From NCBI RefSeq assembly GCF_002742265.1, contig NZ_MDGL01000053.1:1-58864 (forward strand): a stretch of 58,864 nt of DNA, written 5' to 3'. The translations under genes and the position numbers were made by a program. Each line of letters opens with the position of its first letter. The first letter of the stretch is position 1. The stretch comes from Maribacter sp. 4G9 (GTDB lineage: Bacteria; Bacteroidota; Bacteroidia; Flavobacteriales; Flavobacteriaceae). The notes under the pieces were generated by a model, which made no database searches, was not told the origin of the DNA, and was given only the letters and a program-made list of their open reading frames with translations. Below are positions 26,841-36,256 of the stretch, one piece after another.

Positions 26841-26987
26841 AATGTATTTAATCGTTAAAATTATGTATTTCAACGTGAAAATTGTGCATTTTATCGATTT
26901 CAATGTGTTTCATCGAAAAAATACAATAAAAACCTCTTAAAAACGATGTGGTTTATTTTAGAAAACAAAGGTAATTCTAGTTGGGAT

Positions 26988-27401
26988 CTATCCAAATGAT
27001 GTTAGTCTTCTTGTTGTAGCATCCAGAATTTCAATTTTTAAGGCAATCAAGTCATCGGGCAAAAGGGAAGGAATTTTTTCTGGCCATTCCATAAAAATAT
27101 AGGCATCGGTACTAAAATAGTCTTCCAGTCCAAAATCCAGGGCTTCCATTTCGTCCTTCAGTCGGTAAAAATCAAAATGGTAGGCGATAAGGTTCCCCTG
27201 GCTATCAGCATATTCATTGACCAGTCCAAAGGTAGGACTGCTTACTTCGTCAACACCACCCAACTCCTTGACAAGGGCCTTGATCAAGGTAGTTTTTCCG
27301 GCACCCATGGGAGCGTAGAAAGCAAATGTTTTAAAAGGAACTTCTTTTAAGATAGATTTCGCGATTTCTTGAATGTTACTTTCTTTATAAACCCGTTCCA
27401 T
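26988..27401 (-). CDS. tsaE: tRNA threonylcarbamoyladenosine biosynthesis ATPase TsaE
   Basis: TsaE is a small P-loop ATPase needed with TsaB and TsaD for the t6A modification at position 37 of ANN-decoding tRNAs. The 137-residue protein has Walker A APMGAGKTT (30-38), the conserved SSPTFGLVNEY region and YHFDFYRLKDEMEALDFGLEDYF with the catalytic Asp/Glu. It lies 6 nt downstream of porX and is probably co-transcribed with it. Confidence 0.93.
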   Translation of the reverse strand: MERVYKESNIQEIAKSILKEVPFKTFAFYAPMGAGKTTLIKALVKELGGVDEVSSPTFGLVNEYADSQGNLIAYHFDFYRLKDEMEALDFGLEDYFSTDAYIFMEWPEKIPSLLPDDLIALKIEILDATTRRLTSFG

Positions 27402-27407
27402 TGCAGA

Positions 27408-28952
27408 CTATTTGGGTTCCAAAACTACAAAAGGCACGATCATTTCTTCCAAGGAAACACCCCCATGTTGGTAGGTATTCCTGTAATAGCTTACGTAATG
27501 GTTGTAATTGTTGGGATAGGCAAAGAAAAAATCGTTCTTGGCAAAAATAAAGGAACTGCTTACGTTAATGTTGGGAAGAAAAATAGTTTTAGGGTCTTTG
27601 GCGGCGAATACATCTTTTTCCTCATAACTTAGACTCCGCCCCGTTTTGTAGCGCAGGTTTAAACTCGTATCCCGATCTCCTATTACTTTGGACGGTGATT
27701 TTACATTGATGGTTCCATGATCCGTTGTAATGATTAATTTCATACCCAATTGTTGTGCTTGCTGTATGATTTCAAGCAAAGGGGAATTCTTAAACCAACT
27801 TTGGGTAAGTGACCGGTAGGCCTTATCGTTGGAAGCCAGTTCCTTGATTACCTCCATTTCGGTTTTGGAGTGAGAGAGCATGTCCACAAAATTGTAGACA
27901 ATCACCGTAAGGTCATTGTCCTTTTGGGATTTGAAATTTTGAGATAATTGCTTCCCCTGTTTTAAACTACTGATTTTATGGTACTCCCATTTTAAATCTA
28001 ATCCTAGGCGTTTTAGCTGTGACTCCAAAAACCTATCCTCGTAAAGATTTTTCCCTCCTTCATCCGTATCGTTCTTCCACCAATCCGGATATTTTTTCTC
28101 CATATCCAAAGGGGTAAGTCCAGAAAAAATCGCATTTCGTGCATACTGGGTGGCTGTGGGCAAAATACTATAATAGGATTTTTCCGTGGTCTTTTTGTAA
28201 AAGGAACCTACCGCATCCTCAAAGGAATACCATTGGTCGTATCGCAGATTGTCCACAACGATCAAAAGTGTTTTTCCTTCCTTCATTTCTGGGGCTATCC
28301 AATTTTTAAAGAGGGTATGGGACATTACGGGTGCCTCTGCACCATGGAACCAATCTTCGTAATTTTTATCCACGAACTTTCCAAATTGGTTATTGGCTTC
28401 AATCTTTTGCGATTCCAGAATTTCGAACATACCGCTATCCTCTATTTGTTCCAATTGTAGTTCCCAGTAAATCAATTTCTTATATAGTTCCGCCCATTCC
28501 TCAAAGGAATTGACCATGGAAAGGTTCATGGCAATTTTCCGAAATTCCTGCTGATAATTGCTGGTTGTCTTTTCCGATACCAATCTGGAATGGTCCAGAC
28601 TCTTTTTCAGCGAGAGCAGTATTTGATTGGGGTTTACTGGTTTTATGAGGTAATCGGCGATTTTTGAACCAATGGCCTCTTCCATAATAAATTCTTCCTC
28701 ACTTTTGGTAATCATCACCACGGGCAAGGAGGAATCGATGACCTTTATTTCGCTTAGCGTTTCAAGTCCGGAAATGCCGGGCATATTTTCGTCCAAAAAA
28801 ACGATATCCACGCGTGTCTTTTCGAGTTCTTCTAAAGCTTCCTGTCCGCTTTGGCAGGTAATCACGTCATAATTTTTATTTTGTAGAAAGAGAATGTGAG
28901 GCTTTAACAGATCCACTTCATCGTCCACCCAAAGTATTTTTATTTTATTCAT
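27408..28952 (-). CDS. porX: PorX: response regulator with PglZ domain, type IX secretion control
   Basis: The 514-residue protein has an N-terminal receiver domain (acidic pocket D10-D11, phosphoacceptor D54 in VFLDENMPG, conserved Lys in DYLIKPVNP) and a C-terminal PglZ/alkaline-phosphatase-superfamily domain with metal-binding segments LIVVDNLRYDQW, VDMLSHSKTE and LIITTDHGTI. In P. gingivalis and flavobacteria PorX works with the sensor PorY and controls expression and function of the type IX secretion system. No kinase partner lies next to it. It forms an operon with tsaE. Confidence 0.92.
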   Translation of the reverse strand: MNKIKILWVDDEVDLLKPHILFLQNKNYDVITCQSGQEALEELEKTRVDIVFLDENMPGISGLETLSEIKVIDSSLPVVMITKSEEEFIMEEAIGSKIADYLIKPVNPNQILLSLKKSLDHSRLVSEKTTSNYQQEFRKIAMNLSMVNSFEEWAELYKKLIYWELQLEQIEDSGMFEILESQKIEANNQFGKFVDKNYEDWFHGAEAPVMSHTLFKNWIAPEMKEGKTLLIVVDNLRYDQWYSFEDAVGSFYKKTTEKSYYSILPTATQYARNAIFSGLTPLDMEKKYPDWWKNDTDEGGKNLYEDRFLESQLKRLGLDLKWEYHKISSLKQGKQLSQNFKSQKDNDLTVIVYNFVDMLSHSKTEMEVIKELASNDKAYRSLTQSWFKNSPLLEIIQQAQQLGMKLIITTDHGTINVKSPSKVIGDRDTSLNLRYKTGRSLSYEEKDVFAAKDPKTIFLPNINVSSSFIFAKNDFFFAYPNNYNHYVSYYRNTYQHGGVSLEEMIVPFVVLEPK

Positions 28953-28967
28953 TCAGAATTCTTATAC

Positions 28968-29090
28968 GTTGTTCGTTGTTCGTTGTCGGTTGTTGGTGGT
29001 TAAAGAAACTACTTTTCACTTTTCATTCTTCACTTTTCACTTTTAACTATCTCAAGTCTCACATCTCAATGCTGACATCTCAATTCTAAC
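28968..29090. repeat. Word-like repeats: GTTGTTC, CACTTTTCA, ACATCTCAA
   Basis: Three blocks follow each other between porX and the HD-domain gene: GTTGTTCGTTGTTCGTTGTC (28970-28987), CTTTTCACTTTTCATTCTTC (29013-29032) continued by a further CACTTTTCACTTTT, and CACATCTCAATGCTGACATC (29060-29079). They are imperfect tandem words, not hairpins. The first block is closely similar to 52798-52837. Confidence 0.6.
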
Positions 29091-29117
29091 CACATGGTAT
29101 TGCCTCAATTATTTGCA

Positions 29118-29125
29118 TAACTTTG
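29118..29125 (+). promoter_or_regulatory. -7 box TAACTTTG of the HD-domain gene
   Basis: TAACTTTG matches TAnnTTTG and lies 28 nt before the ATG at 29154. A TTG at 29100-29102 is 15 nt upstream, slightly short of normal spacing. Confidence 0.4.
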
Positions 29126-29153
29126 AAAATCAGATGTCATTTCTTTGTATTAA

Positions 29154-30383
29154 ATGAAACCCAACAAGCTTACTATATTCAACGATCCAATTTACGGATT
29201 TATTAGCATTCCCAGTGATTTGATTTTTGACCTGATTGCACATCCGTATTTTCAGAGATTGCGCAGAATTTCCCAAATGGGGCTTTCTTATTTGGTATAT
29301 CCGGGTGCTCACCATACCCGGTTTCACCATGCCTTGGGTAGCATGTACCTTATGCAAAAATCGATACGGGTACTTCGCTATAAAGGGGTGGATATTTCGG
29401 AGGCGGACGAGAAGGGACTTTTGGGGGCGATTCTTTTACACGATATAGGTCATGGACCATTTTCACATGCCATGGAACATAGTATCGTAAACGGAGTTAG
29501 CCACGAGCATATATCATTGCAGTTCATGAAAGAACTGAATGTTGCCTTTAAAGGGGAGTTGGATGGGGCCATCGCAATATTTACTAGGAAACATCCCAAA
29601 AAGTTTTTGAATCAATTGGTTTCAAGTCAGCTAGATATGGACCGATTGGACTATCTAAAGCGGGATAGTTTTTATACCGGGGTTTCTGAAGGAAATACCA
29701 ATGCCGATAGGCTCATCACCATGTTGAATGTGGTAGACGGTAATCTCGTAGTGGAGGAGAAGGGGATTTACTCCGTGGAAAAGTTTTTAATGGCCCGCCG
29801 TTTTATGTATTGGCAGGTGTATCTACATAAAACAGGGGTAGTAGCGGAACAGATACTGATCAGTATTTTGAAAAGGGCCCGATATTTAATCGATAATGGC
29901 ATAGATCTTTATGCCAGTAGGCCATTGCTGTTTTTTCTACAAAACGATATACATCGTGAAAACTTTGACGCCAAGGTTCTTGAATTGTTCTCCAAACTGG
30001 ACGATGTAGATATCCTTTCGGCCATAAAAAATTGGCAGGATGCCGAGGATAAAGTATTGGCCACACTTTGCAAAATGCTTATCAATAGAAAACTCTTGCA
30101 CATAAAAGTAAAGAAGGAACCCATTAAGAAGGAGAAATTATCCAAAAAAAAAGAAAGGGTAGGGGCGTTGTTAGGGCTAACTACGGACGATGATATCTCC
30201 TATTTCTTTTTTACGGGAGAAATCGAGAATAGGGCCTACAATCAGGAAAGCCAAAACATCCATATATTACGAAAAAATGGCAAGATCGTAGATGTGGCAA
30301 AACTTTCGGACCACTTGAATATTACAGCACTGTCAAAAACTGTCACCAAATATTATATCTGTTACCCTAAAGAGGCCGTATAA
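29154..30383 (+). CDS. HD-domain phosphohydrolase, dNTPase-like
   Basis: The 409-residue soluble protein begins with NDPIYGFISIPSDLIFDLIAHPYFQRLRRI, which resembles the SAMHD1/YwfO-type HD group. Metal ligands are in HTRFHHALGSM, LLHDIGHGPFSHAMEH (the HD pair) and SQLDMDRLDYLKRDS. Such enzymes hydrolyse dNTPs to nucleosides and triphosphate; that activity is inferred from the family. It lies immediately upstream of the lpxD-lpxC-lpxA operon on the same strand, 23 nt away, and may be its first gene. Confidence 0.88.
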   Translation: MKPNKLTIFNDPIYGFISIPSDLIFDLIAHPYFQRLRRISQMGLSYLVYPGAHHTRFHHALGSMYLMQKSIRVLRYKGVDISEADEKGLLGAILLHDIGHGPFSHAMEHSIVNGVSHEHISLQFMKELNVAFKGELDGAIAIFTRKHPKKFLNQLVSSQLDMDRLDYLKRDSFYTGVSEGNTNADRLITMLNVVDGNLVVEEKGIYSVEKFLMARRFMYWQVYLHKTGVVAEQILISILKRARYLIDNGIDLYASRPLLFFLQNDIHRENFDAKVLELFSKLDDVDILSAIKNWQDAEDKVLATLCKMLINRKLLHIKVKKEPIKKEKLSKKKERVGALLGLTTDDDISYFFFTGEIENRAYNQESQNIHILRKNGKIVDVAKLSDHLNITALSKTVTKYYICYPKEAV

Positions 30384-30406
30384 CAATTTTTCTTACATTT
30401 GTGCCC

Positions 30407-31429
30407 ATGGTGTTTACAGCAGGTCAAATTGCGGGTATTTTAGAGGGTGAAGTCCATGGAAATCCAGAGATAGCCGTTCATAAATTGGCCAAGATCGAGG
30501 AGGGTGAAAAGGGCTCTTTGACCTTTTTGGCCAACCCCAAGTACACGGCCCATATTTACAAAACAAAAGCTTCCATTACCATTGTAAACAAGGATTTTAT
30601 TCCTGAACAACATTTGGAAACCACCCTCATTAAAGTTGAGGACGCCTACAAATCATTCTCCAAATTGCTGGAATACTACAACCAGGTAAAAAATAATAAG
30701 ATAGGTATTGAACAACCGGTTTATAAATCGGATTCCGCAACCTTCGGGGACGGACTATATTTAGGGGCCTTTTCCTATATAGGCAGTAACGTAGTCATTG
30801 GGAATAACGTTAAAATCTATCCAAACGTCTATATTGGCGACAATGTGCGTATTGGTGATAATGTGGTTGTTTTTGCCGGGGCCAAGATTTATTCGGAAAG
30901 CATCATCGGTAATAACTGTGTGGTGCACAGTGGTGTTATTATAGGTGCCGATGGTTTTGGTTTCACCCCAAATTCCGAAGGGGAATTCAGCAAGGTGCCA
31001 CAAACGGGAAACGTCATTCTTGAGGACAATGTGGATGTTGGGGCAGGCACTACGATCGATAGGGCCACCTTAGGGTCTACCATATTGAGAAAAGGTGTGA
31101 AGCTGGACAATCAAATTCAGATTGCCCACAACGTGGAAATAGGGGAACATACCGTGATTGCGGCCCAAACCGGAGTAGCGGGTTCCACCAAGATAGGAAA
31201 GCATTGTATGATAGGGGGACAAGTTGGAATCGTGGGACATATTGTTATTGGCAATTATGTCAAGATTCAAGCACAGTCCGGGATAGGAAGAAATATAAAG
31301 GACAATGAAGTCCTACAGGGATCGCCTGCCCTTAATTATGGCGACTTCAATAAATCCTACGTACACTTTAAAAACTTACCTAAAATAATTAACAGAATCG
31401 ACAACTTGGAAAATAAGGATCGACGATGA
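30407..31429 (+). CDS. lpxD: UDP-3-O-acylglucosamine N-acyltransferase
   Basis: LpxD is the third enzyme of lipid A synthesis and adds the N-linked 3-hydroxyacyl chain. The 340-residue form starts at MVFTAGQIAG (a GTG two codons earlier is less likely). It has the N-terminal uridine-binding domain (about 1-100), a left-handed beta-helix of hexapeptide repeats (about 105-310) and the catalytic His in IQIAHNVEIGEHTVIAAQTGVAG. Its stop codon overlaps the start of lpxC/fabZ (ATGA). Confidence 0.93.
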   Translation: MVFTAGQIAGILEGEVHGNPEIAVHKLAKIEEGEKGSLTFLANPKYTAHIYKTKASITIVNKDFIPEQHLETTLIKVEDAYKSFSKLLEYYNQVKNNKIGIEQPVYKSDSATFGDGLYLGAFSYIGSNVVIGNNVKIYPNVYIGDNVRIGDNVVVFAGAKIYSESIIGNNCVVHSGVIIGADGFGFTPNSEGEFSKVPQTGNVILEDNVDVGAGTTIDRATLGSTILRKGVKLDNQIQIAHNVEIGEHTVIAAQTGVAGSTKIGKHCMIGGQVGIVGHIVIGNYVKIQAQSGIGRNIKDNEVLQGSPALNYGDFNKSYVHFKNLPKIINRIDNLENKDRR

Positions 31430-32823
31430 ACACAAACGAAAAACAACGCACCATTGGGGAAGAGGTTTCCCTTACAGGTGTTGGTTTGCATACTGGAGAG
31501 AACGTAACCATAAAATTTGTTCCCGCTCCTGAAGACCATGGCTATAAATTTAAGCGTGTAGACCTTGAAGGAGAACCGATCATTGAGGCTGATGCCAATT
31601 ATGTGGTAAACACCCAGCGAGGCACCAATCTTGAAAAGAACGGGGTGAAAATCCATACCTCGGAGCATGTATTGGCCGCCCTTGTAGGTCTCGAAATAGA
31701 CAATGTCCTCATAGAATTGGACTCTCCGGAACCTCCAATTATGGACGGTTCCGCAAAGTTTTTTGTAGCGGCTCTTGAAAAGGCAGGCATTGTGGAACAG
31801 GAAGCATTGCGAGAAGAATATGTTGTAAAGGAGGTATTGACCTATAAGGATGAATCCAGCGGTAGCGAAATTACCGTAATACCCGCCGATGAGTATCAAG
31901 TCACCACCATGGTGGATTTTGGAACAAAAGTTTTGGGTACCCAAAACGCTACTCTTGAAAAATTATCCGATTTTAAAAAGGAGATTTCCGCAGCACGTAC
32001 CTTTAGTTTTTTGCACGAGCTTGAAATGCTTTTGGAAAACGGACTGATCAAAGGAGGTGATTTGAACAATGCCATCGTCTACGTTGACAAGGAAATTTCA
32101 GAGGCAACCATGAAAAAATTGGAAAAGGCCTTTAACAAAGAGAAACTTTCCGTTAAGCCCAATGGTATATTGGACAACCTAACCTTGCATCAGCCCAATG
32201 AGGCCGCACGTCACAAGCTTTTGGACGTGGTTGGTGATTTGGCACTTGCAGGTATGAGAATCAGGGGAAAGGTAATTGCCAACAAACCGGGTCATTTTGT
32301 AAACACCCAGTTCGCTAAAAAATTATCCAAAATCATAAAGTTGGAGAAAAGAAACAATGTGCCCAAATATGATTTGAGCCAAACTCCATTGATGGATGTC
32401 ACTCAAATTATGAAGATGTTGCCACATAGGCCACCATTTTTGTTGGTCGATAAGATTTTGGAATTATCAGATACACACGTTGTAGGTGTGAAAAACGTTA
32501 CCATGAACGAGCCTTTCTTTGTAGGTCATTTTCCTGGAGCACCCGTTATGCCGGGGGTTTTACAAGTGGAGGCAATGGCCCAAACGGGAGGGATATTGGT
32601 CTTGAGTACCGTACCGGACCCCGAAAATTATTTAACGTTCTTCATGAAAATGGACAATGTGAAGTTTAAAAGGCCGGTGCTTCCCGGGGATACCTTAATT
32701 TTTAAGTGCGATTTAATCTCGCCCATAAGAAGAGGTATCTGTCATATGCAAGCCTATGCGTACGCCAATGATAAATTGGTTTCGGAGGCTGAACTGATGG
32801 CCCAAATCGTAAAATCAAAATAA
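31426..32823 (+). CDS. lpxC/fabZ: Bifunctional LpxC deacetylase / FabZ dehydratase
   Basis: The 465-residue fusion is the normal Bacteroidota arrangement. LpxC (about 1-305) has zinc ligands in HTSEHVLAAL and AARHKLLDVVGD and catalyses the committed step of lipid A synthesis. FabZ (about 320-465) has the hot-dog fold with LPHRPPFLLVDKI and the catalytic His/Glu in VGHFPGAPVMPGVLQVEAMA. It overlaps lpxD by 4 nt and is followed after 10 nt by lpxA, so the whole lipid A block is translationally coupled. Confidence 0.95.
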   Translation: MNTNEKQRTIGEEVSLTGVGLHTGENVTIKFVPAPEDHGYKFKRVDLEGEPIIEADANYVVNTQRGTNLEKNGVKIHTSEHVLAALVGLEIDNVLIELDSPEPPIMDGSAKFFVAALEKAGIVEQEALREEYVVKEVLTYKDESSGSEITVIPADEYQVTTMVDFGTKVLGTQNATLEKLSDFKKEISAARTFSFLHELEMLLENGLIKGGDLNNAIVYVDKEISEATMKKLEKAFNKEKLSVKPNGILDNLTLHQPNEAARHKLLDVVGDLALAGMRIRGKVIANKPGHFVNTQFAKKLSKIIKLEKRNNVPKYDLSQTPLMDVTQIMKMLPHRPPFLLVDKILELSDTHVVGVKNVTMNEPFFVGHFPGAPVMPGVLQVEAMAQTGGILVLSTVPDPENYLTFFMKMDNVKFKRPVLPGDTLIFKCDLISPIRRGICHMQAYAYANDKLVSEAELMAQIVKSK

Positions 32824-32833
32824 TCGAAACTAT

Positions 32834-33619
32834 ATGAATCAGCCGCTGGCATACGTCCATCCAGGCGCAAAGATTGCAAAGAACGTGGTCATTGAACCAT
32901 TCACCACCATACACAACAATGTAACGATTGGTGAAGGTACCTGGATCGGTTCCAACGTCACCATCATGGAGGGTGCTAGAATCGGGAAAAATTGCAACAT
33001 TTTTCCGGGTGCCGTCATTTCCGCACCTCCGCAAGACCTAAAGTATAAAGGCGAGGAAACAACCGTGGTCATAGGAAACGGAACCACCATAAGGGAGTGT
33101 GCCACCATCCATAAAGGAACTTCGGACCGCATGAAAACGGTCATTGGCAAAAATTGTCTTATCATGGCCTATTGCCATGTCGCCCATGATTGTTTGGTAG
33201 GAAATAATTGTATTTTTTCGAATAATTCTACGCTAGCCGGACATGTGACTATTGGCGACAACGTCATTTTGGCCGGTTTGGTTGCCGTACATCAATTTGT
33301 ATCGGTAGGGCAGCACGCATTTGTTACCGGGGGATCGCTGGTTAGAAAGGATGTGCCACCATATGTAAAGGCGGCCAGGGAGCCACTTTCCTATGTAGGT
33401 ATAAATTCCGTTGGACTTAGGCGCAGAGGATACCAATCGGAAAAAATAAGGGAGATTCAGAATATCTATAGAATTCTATATCAGAAAAATTACAACAACA
33501 CCCAAGCGGTCCAAATTTTGGAAGCAGAGATGGAGGCAACTCCGGAGCGGGACGAAATACTTCAGTTTATAAGGGATTCTCAACGAGGAATCATGAAAGG
33601 GTATTTCAGTAATAGTTAA
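32834..33619 (+). CDS. lpxA: UDP-N-acetylglucosamine acyltransferase
   Basis: LpxA is the first acyltransferase of lipid A synthesis. The 261-residue protein is a left-handed beta-helix of hexapeptide repeats (IGEGTWIGSNVTI and others) with the catalytic His in MAYCHVAHDCLVGNN and the C-terminal helical cap (LRRRGYQSEKIREIQNIYRILY). It belongs to the lpxD-lpxC/fabZ-lpxA block. Confidence 0.95.
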   Translation: MNQPLAYVHPGAKIAKNVVIEPFTTIHNNVTIGEGTWIGSNVTIMEGARIGKNCNIFPGAVISAPPQDLKYKGEETTVVIGNGTTIRECATIHKGTSDRMKTVIGKNCLIMAYCHVAHDCLVGNNCIFSNNSTLAGHVTIGDNVILAGLVAVHQFVSVGQHAFVTGGSLVRKDVPPYVKAAREPLSYVGINSVGLRRRGYQSEKIREIQNIYRILYQKNYNNTQAVQILEAEMEATPERDEILQFIRDSQRGIMKGYFSNS

Positions 33620-33625
33620 TTACCT

Positions 33626-33633
33626 TAATTTTG
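33626..33633 (+). promoter_or_regulatory. -7 box TAATTTTG of efp
   Basis: TAATTTTG followed by CAGC matches TAnnTTTG, directly after the lpxA stop codon and 54 nt before the efp ATG. It would give efp its own promoter in addition to read-through from the lpx genes. Confidence 0.45.
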
Positions 33634-33687
33634 CAGCTGCTTGTTTTTAAATAGTAGTTTATCATAAATCATTTTAAGTAAATAAGA

Positions 33688-34254
33688 ATGGCATCTACAT
33701 CGGATATTAGAAAAGGATTGTGCATTAGATACAATAACGATATTTATAAGATTATCGAATTTTTGCATGTTAAACCAGGCAAGGGCCCAGCCTTTGTAAG
33801 AACGAAACTTAAGAGCGTTACTACCGGAAAAGTTTTGGACAATACGTTCTCCGCAGGTCACAAGATTGAGGACGTGCGTGTGGAGACACGCTCCTATCAA
33901 TTTTTGTACGCAGAAGGGGAGACATATCATTTTATGAATACGGAGGACTACAACCAGCTTACATTATCAGAGGGTGCTCTTGACGCTCCGGGACTTTTGA
34001 AGGAGGGTGAAGTCGTAAAGATCATGTTCAATACGGAGGATAGCATGCCCTTATCCGTGGAAATGCCTGCCAGCGTGGTTTTGGAAATAACGTATACGGA
34101 ACCTGGTGTAAAGGGAAATACGGCCACCAACGCTACGAAGCCTGCAAAGGTTGAAACGGGTGCCGAGGTAAATGTACCCTTATTCATCAACGAGGGCGAT
34201 AAAATTAAAATAGATACCTCCAGCGGTTCTTATATGGAACGCGTAAAGGAATAA
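33688..34254 (+). CDS. efp: Translation elongation factor P
   Basis: EF-P relieves ribosome stalling at polyproline stretches. The 188-residue protein has the three beta-barrel domains. Domain I carries FLHVKPGKGPAFVRTKLKSVTTGKV, where the Lys in PGKGPA is the position modified in many bacteria. Domain III ends with VPLFINEGDKIKIDTSSGSYMERVKE. No EpmA- or EarP-type modification gene is adjacent. It lies between the two lpxD-like genes. Confidence 0.95.
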   Translation: MASTSDIRKGLCIRYNNDIYKIIEFLHVKPGKGPAFVRTKLKSVTTGKVLDNTFSAGHKIEDVRVETRSYQFLYAEGETYHFMNTEDYNQLTLSEGALDAPGLLKEGEVVKIMFNTEDSMPLSVEMPASVVLEITYTEPGVKGNTATNATKPAKVETGAEVNVPLFINEGDKIKIDTSSGSYMERVKE

Positions 34255-34264
34255 AACGACGTCC

Positions 34265-35200
34265 TTGAAATTTCCAACTACATTCACGCTTAAACAGATA
34301 TCAGAAATCATACAAACCGACTATGTTGGTGATTCTGATTTTCCTGTGATGGGCATGAACGAAATCCATGTGGTGGAACAAGGGGATATCGTATTTGTGG
34401 ATCATCCAAAGTATTATGATAAGGCCTTGAATTCCAAGGCTACCGTAATTCTTATCAATAAAGAGGTAGATTGCCCTGCTGGCAAGGCCCTTTTGGTTTC
34501 AGATGATCCTTTCAGGGATTTCAACAAACTCACGCAGTATTTTAGTCCCTTTGTTGCTTCGGTCAGAATGATATCCAATTCGGCCATAATCGGAAAAAAT
34601 ACCGTGATACAACCCAATGTGTTTATTGGAAACAACGTTACCATCGGCGACAATTGTGTGATCCATTCCAACGTGAGCATTTATGACAATTGTATTATTG
34701 GGAACGGAGTTACTATCCATGCGGGTACCGTGCTTGGGTCCGATGCCTTCTACTATAAAAATAGGCCAGAGGGTTTTGATAAATTACTATCCGGCGGAAG
34801 GGTGGTTCTAGAGGACAATGTGGACCTTGGCGCCCTGTGCACCATAGATAGGGGCGTTACCGGCGACACGACCATAGGAGAAGGTAGCAAGTTGGACAAT
34901 CAAGTACATGTAGGTCATGATACCGTTATAGGCAAAAAGTGTTTGATCGCTTCCCAAACCGGTATTGCCGGTTGTGTGGTCATTGAGGATGAAGTGACCC
35001 TTTGGGGCCAGGTTGGGACCAATAGTGGCATTACTATAGGAAAAAAGGCGGTTATTATGGGACAGACAGGAGTTACCAAGTCGGTTGCAGGAGGTAAAAG
35101 CTATTTTGGAACTCCTATAGAAGAATCAAGGGAAAAGCTGAAGCAATTGGCTTACACTAAAAGAATTCCGGAAATATTAAAAAAACTTGAAGATAAATAA
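34265..35200 (+). CDS. Second LpxD-like N-acyltransferase
   Basis: The 311-residue hexapeptide protein starts at TTG (34265), 11 nt after efp; no ATG is available in frame near it, and the N-terminal KFPTTFTLKQISEIIQTDYVG is conserved-looking, so the unusual start is probably real. It has the LpxD layout: uridine-type N-domain, beta-helix (about 100-280) and VHVGHDTVIGKKCLIASQTG, where the His corresponds to the LpxD catalytic residue. It is a paralogue of the lpxD at 30407. It may add a different acyl chain or act on another amino-sugar. Confidence 0.85.
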   Translation: MKFPTTFTLKQISEIIQTDYVGDSDFPVMGMNEIHVVEQGDIVFVDHPKYYDKALNSKATVILINKEVDCPAGKALLVSDDPFRDFNKLTQYFSPFVASVRMISNSAIIGKNTVIQPNVFIGNNVTIGDNCVIHSNVSIYDNCIIGNGVTIHAGTVLGSDAFYYKNRPEGFDKLLSGGRVVLEDNVDLGALCTIDRGVTGDTTIGEGSKLDNQVHVGHDTVIGKKCLIASQTGIAGCVVIEDEVTLWGQVGTNSGITIGKKAVIMGQTGVTKSVAGGKSYFGTPIEESREKLKQLAYTKRIPEILKKLEDK

Positions 35201-35235
35201 GAAGCGGAATACTTTAGTATTCTTTGTCAATCATA

Positions 35236-35243
35236 TATTTTTG
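35236..35243 (+). promoter_or_regulatory. -7 box TATTTTTG of sucD
   Basis: TATTTTTG followed by CAAAAG matches TAnnTTTG. It gives sucD a leader of about 110 nt, long for this window. The leader holds a short stem CCTCG/CGAGG around GGGGCTAGCCTA, but no known riboswitch fold. Confidence 0.45.
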
Positions 35244-35362
35244 CAAAAGAATTCTACCTCGGGGCTAGCCTACGAGGCATTCACAAGGAACTATTTTTAA
35301 TTTCTAGGCAAGTCAACTGGTATTTAACGCGTTGGCGGTGCCAATAAAAACCAAACAGCAGT

Positions 35363-36235
35363 ATGAGCGTTTTAGTAAACAAGGATTCCAAAATAATTGT
35401 ACAGGGATTTACAGGAAGTGAAGGTACTTTTCATGCCGAGCAAATGATCGAATATGGCACCAATATCGTTGGAGGCGTAACTCCGGGAAAGGGTGGCCAA
35501 GAGCATTTGGGAAAACCTGTTTTTAATACTGTAAGCGAAGCTGTTGAAAAAGTAGGTGCCGATACTTCCATCATTTTTGTACCACCTGCTTTTGCCGCCG
35601 ATGCCATTATGGAAGCTGCCGATGCTGGAATCAAAGTTATTATTACCATTACCGAAGGCATACCCGTGGCCGATATGGTCATCGCTGCCAACTATGTCAA
35701 GGACAGGAACTGTAGATTGATCGGTCCAAACTGCCCAGGTGTCATTACGCCTGGAGAGGCCAAGGTAGGTATCATGCCTGGTTTCGTATTTAAGAAAGGG
35801 ACTATTGGAATCGTTTCTAAGTCTGGTACACTTACCTATGAGGCTGCTGATCAAGTGGTAAGACAAGGATTGGGTATTACAACGGCCATAGGTATTGGAG
35901 GTGACCCGATAATTGGAACAACGACCAAGGAAGCGGTTGAGCTTTTGATTAACGACCCAGAAACCGAATGTGTAGTAATGATCGGTGAAATTGGCGGTCA
36001 GTTAGAGGCTGATGCCGCAAAATGGTATAAGGAAAGTGGTAGCAGTAAGCCGATTGTTGGTTTTATAGCCGGGGAAACCGCCCCAGCAGGTAGAACCATG
36101 GGGCATGCGGGAGCCATTGTGGGTGGAAGTGACGATACGGCCCAGGCCAAAAAGAAGATAATGAGGGAACATGGAATTCATGTAGTGGATTCCCCTGCCG
36201 AGATAGGTGCCAAGGTAAAAGAAGTAATGTCATAA
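35363..36235 (+). CDS. sucD: Succinyl-CoA synthetase alpha subunit
   Basis: SucD carries the phospho-histidine of the TCA-cycle enzyme that interconverts succinyl-CoA and succinate with NDP phosphorylation. The 290-residue protein has the CoA-binding Rossmann domain ([30 protein letters not shown]) and the ligase domain with [13 protein letters not shown], which holds the phosphorylated His. The beta subunit gene sucC is not adjacent. A strong terminator follows. Confidence 0.95.
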   Translation: MSVLVNKDSKIIVQGFTGSEGTFHAEQMIEYGTNIVGGVTPGKGGQEHLGKPVFNTVSEAVEKVGADTSIIFVPPAFAADAIMEAADAGIKVIITITEGIPVADMVIAANYVKDRNCRLIGPNCPGVITPGEAKVGIMPGFVFKKGTIGIVSKSGTLTYEAADQVVRQGLGITTAIGIGGDPIIGTTTKEAVELLINDPETECVVMIGEIGGQLEADAAKWYKESGSSKPIVGFIAGETAPAGRTMGHAGAIVGGSDDTAQAKKKIMREHGIHVVDSPAEIGAKVKEVMS

Positions 36236-36256
36236 AACACACTTAAAATCTATAGT

